A DNA stretch of 37,731 nucleotides from an uncultured Rikenella sp. (GTDB lineage Bacteria > Bacteroidota > Bacteroidia > Bacteroidales > Rikenellaceae): positions 1 to 37,731 of the forward strand of contig NZ_CAJTUJ010000008.1 of NCBI RefSeq assembly GCF_910579375.1. The letters are read 5' to 3'. The first letter of the stretch is position 1; each line of letters begins with the position of its first letter. The notes under the pieces were generated by a model. It ran no database searches, was not told the DNA's origin, and saw only the letters and a program-made list of their open reading frames with translations. Made by a program: the position numbers and the translations under genes. Of the stretch, positions 32,188-37,731 are shown piece after piece.

Positions 32188-32254
32188 GTGAACAAAAAGA
32201 ACCAGAAAAACTTTAGACGGATGCTGACGCATCCTCCAGCTGCCGACGGCCCAA
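32188..32254. repeat. 67-bp direct repeat, copy 2
   Basis: Begins GTGAACAAAAAGAACC and ends GCCGACGGCCCAA, with the stem GGATGC-TGAC-GCATCC. The stem arms are identical in both copies while the loop differs, which suggests that the stem matters. Confidence 0.8.
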
Positions 32255-32377
32255 ATCTTTTGTCCGCGCGCTGGCTATAAGGCAGAAACAACCTTAACAA
32301 AACATCCAACGGGTGCGTGGACGGGAAATACTCACGCATTTCCACTGGTCGCCTCTAACCCTGTTGTTCGACGCGTA

Positions 32378-34411
32378 TCAGCGTTTCAGCCGTTTCTCCG
32401 CCTCCAGCGCCGACACGACGCTCATCACCGGTCGCCCGTCCGGCGTATAGTTAGGCTCGTCGCAGCTGAACAGTTTGCGTATCAACGCCTCCGCCTCCAT
32501 CGTCGTCACAGAACCCGCTCCGCCCGCAGCGAAGAGCGGAGCGCAACAGCTCCGGGCCATCGCCTCGGCCAGCCGTTCGCGGTGGTTGTCCCGCAGCGAG
32601 ACTCCCTCCTCCTTGATCTGCCGGAGCAGCTCTTCCACCGCCTGTGCCGGAGCCGCGCTCTCGCCCATCTCGACCGGCAGCCCGTAGACCACCACCGTCG
32701 TCCCTCCCATATCCCGGATGTCGAACCCCATCGCCGCCAGCTCCGCCGTGTGTTCGACCAGCAGAAAGTGGTCGGCCGCCGCCAGTTCGATCCGTTCCGG
32801 AAAGAGATCCCGCTGGCCCACCACCGAAAAGTCGTTCTCCATCCGCTGCAAAAACTCCTCGTACAAAATCCGCATCCGCGCCCGCGCCCGATCGATGATC
32901 ACCAGCCCGTCCGCCGTTGCCGTAGCGATATATTTCCCCGCCCCGAACACCAATGCCCGGGCCGTCGTGTCGTCCGGCATGCCGTTCGCCGCAGAACGAA
33001 TCGTTTCATCGTCGACGAAAAACTCGGTCGTCGTTTCCAGCGGCAAAGTCCCTTGCAATGTATCGTTGCCGTTCGCCTCACTCCCGCCGTTGCTTCCGCC
33101 GAAGTCCGGAATCAGCAGGTCGGGCGGAATCATCTCCGTAAACGGCGCCTGTTCCGGATCCTCGAAAGCCGCCCGCGCGCTCCCCGACCTGCCCCCCATT
33201 CCGAAATCGGTCGTAGCCGGCGTGTCCCACTCCTTGCGGTCGTAGCTGCGGAACGGGTTGTAGTCATCGCGAGTCGCTGCCGGCGGCGGAGGCGGCATGC
33301 GCCTCCCGCTTCCGATGCCCGAACCGCTCCCGTCCGCATCTCGTCGCGGTGACGGGTTGTAAACCGGAATGTCGATCGGCGTCGGGTTGTCGAAGTCGAG
33401 CATCGGCACGATGTTGTGCCGCCCCAAGCTCCGCCCCACCGCCGAAGCGAGCATCTGCCACAACGCCTGCTCCTCCTCGAACTTGATTTCGGTCTTCTGC
33501 GGGTGGATGTTCACGTCGATGCGCGACGGGTCGACCTCGATATAGATGTAATATGACGGCGTGTAGCCGTACGGCAGCAGTTTGTTGTATCCGTTCACCA
33601 CCGCCTTTTGCAGGTACGAGCTGCGGAAATAGCGCCCGTTCACGAAGAAGAACTGTTCGCCGCCGCTCTTTTTGGCCGTCGCCGGGAGCCCGATGTAGCC
33701 GCCGATCCGAACAATCGGAGTATCGACCTCCACATCCAAGAGTTTGTCTCCCGTCTTGCGTCCCACGACCGCCGCGATGCGCTGCCGCAGCCCGCCCGGC
33801 GCCAGGCTGAACAGCGTCTTGTCGTCCGCCACTAAGGTGAAAGCCATCTCCGGATGGCACAGCGCGACGCGCTGGAACTCTGTAATGACCTGCTTGGTCT
33901 CCGTCGGATTGGCCTTGAGGAATTTCCGCCGCGCCGGGGTGTTGAAGAAGAGGTTGCGTACCGTAATCTGCGTTCCCTTCGGACAGCTGACGCTTTCGGT
34001 GCGCGCGTCGGCCTCCGTTCCCCCGGCAATGGTCACCAGTGTCCCCACCTCGTCCTCCTCGCGCTTCGTCCGAAGCTCGACCTCGGCCACCGAGGCGATC
34101 GAGGCGAGTGCCTCGCCGCGAAAACCGAATGTTCGCAAAGCGAAGAGGTCTTCCGACTCCCGAATCTTCGATGTCGCATGGCGCGCGAAGCAGACCACCG
34201 CATCGCCGGTCGCCATCCCGCATCCGTCGTCGATCACCTGCACGAGGCTCTTGCCGCCGTCGCGCACGACGACGCTCACGGCATGAGCTCCGGCATCCAC
34301 CGCGTTCTCCATCAGCTCTTTGACCATCGAGGCGGGCCGTTGCACCACCTCGCCGGCCGCGATCTGGTTCGCGACGGTGTGGGGAAGTATCTGTATCAGG
34401 TCGTTCGACAC
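32378..34411 (-). CDS. mutL: DNA mismatch repair protein MutL lacking the endonuclease motif
   Basis: A 677-aa protein starting with GTG (VSNDLIQILPHTVANQIAAGEVVQRPASMVKELMENAVDAG). The GHKL ATPase is intact: Glu35-Asn36, DDGCGM (61-66), GFRGEAL (97-103 region). A proline/glycine-rich linker spans about 345-460 and the dimerisation domain follows. The usual C-terminal DQHAAHE-type block reads DRARARM (507-513), so the metal-binding endonuclease motif is not preserved, while the rest (RILYEEF, LFPERIEL, CDEPNYTPDGRP) is recognisable. It links MutS mismatch recognition to strand removal. It follows the small membrane protein gene by 44 nt. Confidence 0.93.
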   Translation of the reverse strand: MSNDLIQILPHTVANQIAAGEVVQRPASMVKELMENAVDAGAHAVSVVVRDGGKSLVQVIDDGCGMATGDAVVCFARHATSKIRESEDLFALRTFGFRGEALASIASVAEVELRTKREEDEVGTLVTIAGGTEADARTESVSCPKGTQITVRNLFFNTPARRKFLKANPTETKQVITEFQRVALCHPEMAFTLVADDKTLFSLAPGGLRQRIAAVVGRKTGDKLLDVEVDTPIVRIGGYIGLPATAKKSGGEQFFFVNGRYFRSSYLQKAVVNGYNKLLPYGYTPSYYIYIEVDPSRIDVNIHPQKTEIKFEEEQALWQMLASAVGRSLGRHNIVPMLDFDNPTPIDIPVYNPSPRRDADGSGSGIGSGRRMPPPPPAATRDDYNPFRSYDRKEWDTPATTDFGMGGRSGSARAAFEDPEQAPFTEMIPPDLLIPDFGGSNGGSEANGNDTLQGTLPLETTTEFFVDDETIRSAANGMPDDTTARALVFGAGKYIATATADGLVIIDRARARMRILYEEFLQRMENDFSVVGQRDLFPERIELAAADHFLLVEHTAELAAMGFDIRDMGGTTVVVYGLPVEMGESAAPAQAVEELLRQIKEEGVSLRDNHRERLAEAMARSCCAPLFAAGGAGSVTTMEAEALIRKLFSCDEPNYTPDGRPVMSVVSALEAEKRLKR

Positions 34412-34455
34412 GGGTTATTGCATTAAATGAAGTGTGGAATCAGCGGGGGAAGAGG

Positions 34456-34755
34456 CTACATCGCCCGCCCGAGGTAGTTGAACATGAGGTAGAGCACCGC
34501 CACCGCGCCCGCCAGAAAGAGCACCGTGCGGATCGAGTTGCGTTTCTGCCGCTGCGCCCGTTCGCGCTCCTGCTCCTGCATCCGCAGCAGACGCCGCTCG
34601 CGGATGTACATCCCCGGCCGGTACTCTCCCTCGGCGTAGTCGTCGCCGAGGATCATCCGCCGCCGCGTTTTTCGCTCTTCGGCTTCCGGATCCCAGTAGC
34701 GGGGTTTGTATTCGAACTGACGGGGCTTGCGCCCGAATCCTATGAATCCTGCCAT
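34456..34755 (-). CDS. Small single-pass membrane protein upstream of mutL
   Basis: A 99-aa protein: MAGFIGFGRKPRQFEYKPRYWDPEAEERKTRRR, a charged central helix (YIRERRLLRMQEQERERAQRQKRNS), then one C-terminal membrane helix (about 75-93, TVLFLAGAVAVLYLMFNYLG). No signal peptide. The ATG at 34755 is preceded by a TATCTTTG element. Genes of this kind are seen next to mutL in Bacteroidota but have no known function; an overlapping frame in another register (34415-34858) is a shadow. Confidence 0.7.
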   Translation of the reverse strand: MAGFIGFGRKPRQFEYKPRYWDPEAEERKTRRRMILGDDYAEGEYRPGMYIRERRLLRMQEQERERAQRQKRNSIRTVLFLAGAVAVLYLMFNYLGRAM

Positions 34756-34779
34756 GGCGGTCGTGTGTTTTGGTCGGTA

Positions 34780-34787
34780 CAAAGATA
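34780..34787 (-). promoter_or_regulatory. -7 element of the mutL operon
   Basis: TATCTTTG on the minus strand is an exact TAnnTTTG match, about 25 nt before the ATG at 34755. No clear -33 TTTG is seen. Confidence 0.5.
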
Positions 34788-34844
34788 ACATATTCCGAAC
34801 GGATTTCGGTGTCGGAGAATTGTGCGGGGGTGTGTTCATACATG

Positions 34845-34884
34845 GAGCGCCCGGCCACGAACCTTGGTTCGTGGCCGGGCGCTC
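34845..34884 (-). terminator. Perfect 19-bp inverted repeat after pgi
   Basis: GAGCGCCCGGCCACGAACC and its exact reverse complement are separated by two bases. It lies 25 nt beyond the pgi stop codon, where a terminator is expected, but no U-tract follows on either strand. Confidence 0.6.
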
Positions 34885-34909
34885 GATGGTCGCAAAAGAG
34901 CGGCGGCGG

Positions 34910-36265
34910 TTACAGCCGCTTCCGGAGCTTTTCTCCCTCGGCTTCGTAGCCCGGTTTGCCGAGCAGGGCGAACATATTTTTCTTGTAGGCCTCCACCCCC
35001 GGCTGGTCGAACGGGTTGACGCCCAGCGCATAGCCGCTGATGCCGCACGCCTTTTCGAACATATAGAGCAGCGCCCCGATCGTGTGGGCGTCGATGCGCG
35101 GCAGCTCGACGACGATGTTGGGCACCCCGCCGTCCACATGGGCCAGCATTGTCCCGAGGATCGCCATCCCGTTCACCTCGCCGATGCGTTTGCCTGCGAG
35201 GAAGTTCAGCCCGTCCAGGTTCTCCTTGTCGGCTTCGATCCGGAACGTGTGCGCCGGCTCCGCCACCCGGATCACCGTCTCGAACATCGTCCGTTCCCCC
35301 TCCTGGATATACTGCCCCATCGAGTGCAGGTCCGCCGTCAGGGTCACCGAGGCCGGGAAAATACCCTTGCCCTCTTTCCCCTCGCTCTCGCCGTAGAGCT
35401 GTTTCCACCACTCGCCGATGTTTTGCAGCTTCGGTTCGTACGAAGCGAGTATTTCGATCTTCTTCCCGGCCCGATACAGAGCCGTCCGCGCCGCCGCATA
35501 CTGCATCGCCGGATTTTCGTCGAACGACGCCTCGGCCGTCAGTTGCTCCATCTCCGCAGCCCCCGCCACCAGTCCGCGCACATCGATCCCCGCCACCGCT
35601 AATGGCAGCAATCCCACCGGCGTCAGCACCGAGAACCGTCCCCCCACGTTGTCCGGAATCACGAAGGTGCGATACCCCTCCGTATCCGCCAGCTTGCGCA
35701 GCGCCCCCTTCGATTCGTCAGTCACGGCCACGATGCGCCGCGCCGCATGCTCCTTGCCGTACCGCCGTTCGATCTCGTCGCGGATAATCCGGAAGGCGAT
35801 CGCCGGCTCGGTGGTCGTCCCCGATTTCGAGATGACGATCGCCGCGATGTCATAATTTTTGGTCGCCTCCATCAGCTCCCACGTGTAGTCCTCGCTGATG
35901 TTCTGCCCGGCGAAGAGCACACGCGGATTCACTCCTTTCTTAGGAGTCGCGAGGCTGTCGAACGAGCCGCTCAACGCCTCCAGCACCGCCTTGGCCCCCA
36001 GATAGGAGCCCCCGATCCCGATCGCGATGATCAGGTCGGCTTCGTTCCGCAGCACATTCGCTGCCTCCTGAATCTCATCGAGTTGCGCCGGGGTGATCGA
36101 CGACGGCAGGTTCACCCACCCCAGAAAGTCGTTCCCCTTTCCCTCGCCGCTGTGCAGCAGGGCGTTGCCCTGTTCGATCTCCGGCCGCAGGGCGGCGATG
36201 TCCGCTGCGGTCACCGCCGAGGCCGGTTCGAAAATCTTGTCGATGCGTACGTTTACACTTTTCAT
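34910..36265 (-). CDS. pgi: Glucose-6-phosphate isomerase
   Basis: A 451-aa enzyme that interconverts glucose-6-phosphate and fructose-6-phosphate. The sugar-phosphate binding blocks are seen: IGIGGSYLGAKAV, AIVISKSGTTTEPAIAFR, FSVLTPVGLLPLAVAGIDV and the C-terminal YALGVNPFDQPGVEAYKKNMF. It is the shorter form of the enzyme (about 450 aa). The ATG at 36265 (MKSVNVRIDKIF) is chosen; a longer frame up to 36304 overlaps the gpsA end. It begins 10 nt after gpsA. Confidence 0.96.
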   Translation of the reverse strand: MKSVNVRIDKIFEPASAVTAADIAALRPEIEQGNALLHSGEGKGNDFLGWVNLPSSITPAQLDEIQEAANVLRNEADLIIAIGIGGSYLGAKAVLEALSGSFDSLATPKKGVNPRVLFAGQNISEDYTWELMEATKNYDIAAIVISKSGTTTEPAIAFRIIRDEIERRYGKEHAARRIVAVTDESKGALRKLADTEGYRTFVIPDNVGGRFSVLTPVGLLPLAVAGIDVRGLVAGAAEMEQLTAEASFDENPAMQYAAARTALYRAGKKIEILASYEPKLQNIGEWWKQLYGESEGKEGKGIFPASVTLTADLHSMGQYIQEGERTMFETVIRVAEPAHTFRIEADKENLDGLNFLAGKRIGEVNGMAILGTMLAHVDGGVPNIVVELPRIDAHTIGALLYMFEKACGISGYALGVNPFDQPGVEAYKKNMFALLGKPGYEAEGEKLRKRL

Positions 36266-36275
36266 AGTCTGTGCG

Positions 36276-37289
36276 TTATTTGAGTTGATCCAAAATACTC
36301 CCAATCTCCGTCCTCGGCGCGCGCCGTTCGTAGAGGATGCCGTACACCGCCTCGGCGATCGGCATCTCGATGCCGAACCGCGACCGCAGCCGGTGGATGC
36401 AGTCGGCGGCGTAGTATCCCTCGGCCACCATGTTCATCTCCATCTGGGCGTTCCGCACCGAGTATCCCTTGCCGATCATCACGCCGAACGTCCGGTTGCG
36501 GCTGAACTGCGAGTAGCAGGTGACGAGCAGGTCGCCCAGGTAAGCCGACCGGCAGATATCCCGCTCGGCGGCGAAAGTCCCGCCGAGGAAGCGTTCCATC
36601 TCCATCGCCGCGTTCGAGATCAACACGGCCAGAAAGTTGTCTCCGTAGCCCAGTCCGTGGGCGATGCCCACCGCGATGGCGTAGATGTTCTTGAGCACCG
36701 CCGCGTATTCGGCGCCGTAGATGTCGGTCGAGGTGGAGATGCGGATGTGTTCGCAGGCGAATTTCTCTCCGAGCCGCTCCGCCACGTCCGGCTCTTTGCA
36801 GACTAGGGTCAGATAGGACAAGCGTTCGAGGGCGACCTCTTCGGCGTGGCACGGCCCGGTGACGATCCCGATGCGGTCGAAGGGCACGCCGTATCGCTGG
36901 TTGAACCACTCGGCGACGGTCAGGTAGCCGTCGGGTACGATTCCTTTGATGGCCGAGACGATGAATTTCCCTTCCAGGGCGTCCGGTGCGAGCGGCGCGA
37001 CGGTGAGTTCCAGAAAGGCGGAGGGCACGGCGAAGATAATAACGTCCGCTTCCCGCACGACGGCAGCGACGTCGTCGCTGATGGCGAGTCTGTCGCTGCG
37101 GAAGTGTATTTGGCTGAGGTATTTAGGGTTGTTCCCGTGCTTGCGGAGGTGTTCTGCGACTTCCGGGTTGCGCACGTGCCACCGGACGTCGTTCCCGTTT
37201 TCGAGGAGTATCTTGACGATGGCTGTGGCCCAGCTGCCGTATCCGACGACGGCGCAGCGGGGGTCTCTGTGTATGGGGGTGGGTGACAT
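36276..37289 (-). CDS. gpsA: NAD(P)-dependent glycerol-3-phosphate dehydrogenase
   Basis: A 337-aa enzyme that makes sn-glycerol-3-phosphate for phospholipid synthesis. The dinucleotide-binding loop is VVGYGSWATAIVKILLENG; KGIVPDG, IGIVTGPCHAEEVALE, EYAAVLKNIYAIAVGIAHGLGYGDN (catalytic Lys) and DLLVTCYSQFSRNRTFG are conserved. The ATG at 37289 (MSPTPIHRDPRCAVVG) is chosen because a -7 element lies just upstream; an upstream frame to 37439 would add 50 non-family residues. Confidence 0.95.
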   Translation of the reverse strand: MSPTPIHRDPRCAVVGYGSWATAIVKILLENGNDVRWHVRNPEVAEHLRKHGNNPKYLSQIHFRSDRLAISDDVAAVVREADVIIFAVPSAFLELTVAPLAPDALEGKFIVSAIKGIVPDGYLTVAEWFNQRYGVPFDRIGIVTGPCHAEEVALERLSYLTLVCKEPDVAERLGEKFACEHIRISTSTDIYGAEYAAVLKNIYAIAVGIAHGLGYGDNFLAVLISNAAMEMERFLGGTFAAERDICRSAYLGDLLVTCYSQFSRNRTFGVMIGKGYSVRNAQMEMNMVAEGYYAADCIHRLRSRFGIEMPIAEAVYGILYERRAPRTEIGSILDQLK

Positions 37290-37307
37290 CGAAATAGTTT
37301 GACAGGG

Positions 37308-37315
37308 TAAAGATA
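37308..37315 (-). promoter_or_regulatory. -7 element of gpsA-pgi
   Basis: TATCTTTA on the minus strand differs in one base from TAnnTTTG and lies 18 nt before the ATG at 37289. The -33 element is not clear. Confidence 0.4.
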
Positions 37316-37731
37316 GCGATTTTTTTGAGGAGTGGAGCGGCGGACTGCTGCGAATGGACCCGACAGGAAAGACTGGGCCGGGCTTGGGGCTGAACAGTTG
37401 GGGATTGTATCGGCGGGCTGTGTTTTTGGCTGAATTCAAAAGTTTTAGCAGATGAATGGGCCATTGTTTCAGTGGGGCGGAGGCCCGGGAGTTCAGACCA
37501 AACTACCGTTCGCTTATATTACATTCTTTCGGTTTCGGCCTGCTCATCTTTCGTTCAAGCGGACGAAGCCTGCGGAGCCCATAGCAACGTCAGTTGCGGG
37601 CCTACGCCGCGGGAGGCTTCGGCCCGCGCGACTCTACGAGCCGCAAAAGCTTGGCCCGGTTCTCTGCCCCAATTCTGCCGGTTTCGGGCTGCGCGCTCCG
37701 AGGGTGGGCCGAAGGCCCAGCGCGCAGGCCC
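37316..37731. other. Spacer at the window end, no gene seen
   Basis: About 415 bp without a supportable gene. From 37594 on it contains a copy of the dispersed hairpin repeat. Composition is uneven, AT-rich around 37500-37550 and GC-rich after that. Confidence 0.5.
37594..37650. repeat. Dispersed hairpin repeat, copy related to 31428-31480
   Basis: TTGCGGGCCT, GGCCCGC and a stem-loop followed by CCGCAAAAGC line up with TTGCGGGCCT, GGCCCGC and GGGTCGCAAGAGC at 31428-31480. The stem here, GCGACTC-tac-GAGCCGC, has a mismatch. The same order of two adjoining hairpins in both spacers shows a compound repeat unit. Confidence 0.65.

Larger units (their letters stand above)
31234..32377. other. Non-coding repeat region between the FISUMP remnant and mutL
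   Basis: About 1.1 kb without a supportable gene: open frames here are short, Arg/Pro-rich and cross inverted repeats. It contains seven GC-rich hairpins between 31250 and 31766 and a pair of 67-bp direct repeats further on. No transposase, tRNA or attachment site was recognised. Confidence 0.6.

Noticed and set aside
1..37731. tRNA or rRNA genes, integrase or transposase genes
   Set aside because: No T-arm-like GGTTCGAATCC, rRNA signature, DDE/HUH transposase or tyrosine recombinase motif was seen in any frame.

Overview
The window looks like a chromosomal segment of a GC-rich member of the Bacteroidota, most likely Bacteroidales and close to Alistipes/Rikenellaceae (the genus is an inference). 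Evidence: several promoters match the Bacteroidota consensus TTTG-N19/20-TAnnTTTG (for example 30820-30850, 9653-9684, 13940-13971). Shine-Dalgarno sequences are mostly weak. The protein families are typical of gut Bacteroidales: a second EF-G, a C10 cysteine protease lipoprotein, a secreted bile-salt-hydrolase-like enzyme, and FISUMP-type surface protein ends. No tRNA, rRNA, CRISPR array or intact transposon was seen.

Layout. 1-340: the 3' end of a FISUMP-like surface protein and repeat-like spacer. 341-2842: UvrD/PcrA helicase. 2873-4914: an AT-richer pair on the minus strand (C10 protease lipoprotein and an outer-membrane barrel). 5076-7232: an EF-G paralogue whose GTPase centre is altered. 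7351-9644: a secreted protein of unknown function and RimO. 9708-12687: a coiled-coil small protein, ZapA with an AT-hook-like tail, a hairpin-rich spacer, a candidate 6S-like RNA, and RNase Y. 12798-15431: bile-salt-hydrolase-like enzyme and Xaa-Pro aminopeptidase. 15524-20581: a tight minus-strand operon in the order inositol-phosphatase-like protein, LpxL-type acyltransferase, GT2 glycosyltransferase, glutaminyl cyclase, NAD synthetase. 20744-22051: enolase. 22176-30727: the distal spc and alpha ribosomal operon (rpsH to rplQ, with secY, map, infA and rpoA), all on the minus strand. 30728-32377: a promoter for that operon, a FISUMP gene remnant and about 1.2 kb of non-coding repeat DNA. 32378-34755: mutL and a small membrane protein. 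34910-37289: gpsA-pgi. 37290-37731: spacer with another copy of the dispersed hairpin repeat.

Most notable points. (1) The S10/spc ribosomal cluster is cut just upstream of rpsH; the distal part has its own strong consensus promoter and abuts a FISUMP remnant. (2) The same FISUMP 3' end plus about 100 bp of downstream DNA occurs at both 85-200 and 31101-31233. (3) A GC-rich hairpin repeat family occupies the spacers. (4) NadE carries a shortened glutaminase domain lacking its catalytic triad. (5) The EF-G paralogue has Ala in place of the catalytic His. (6) An RNA of roughly 220 nt with paired ends and a U-tract lies between zapA and rny. I found no complete new defence or mobile system; the best candidate for something undescribed is the FISUMP-end/hairpin-repeat complex at the ribosomal operon breakpoint.
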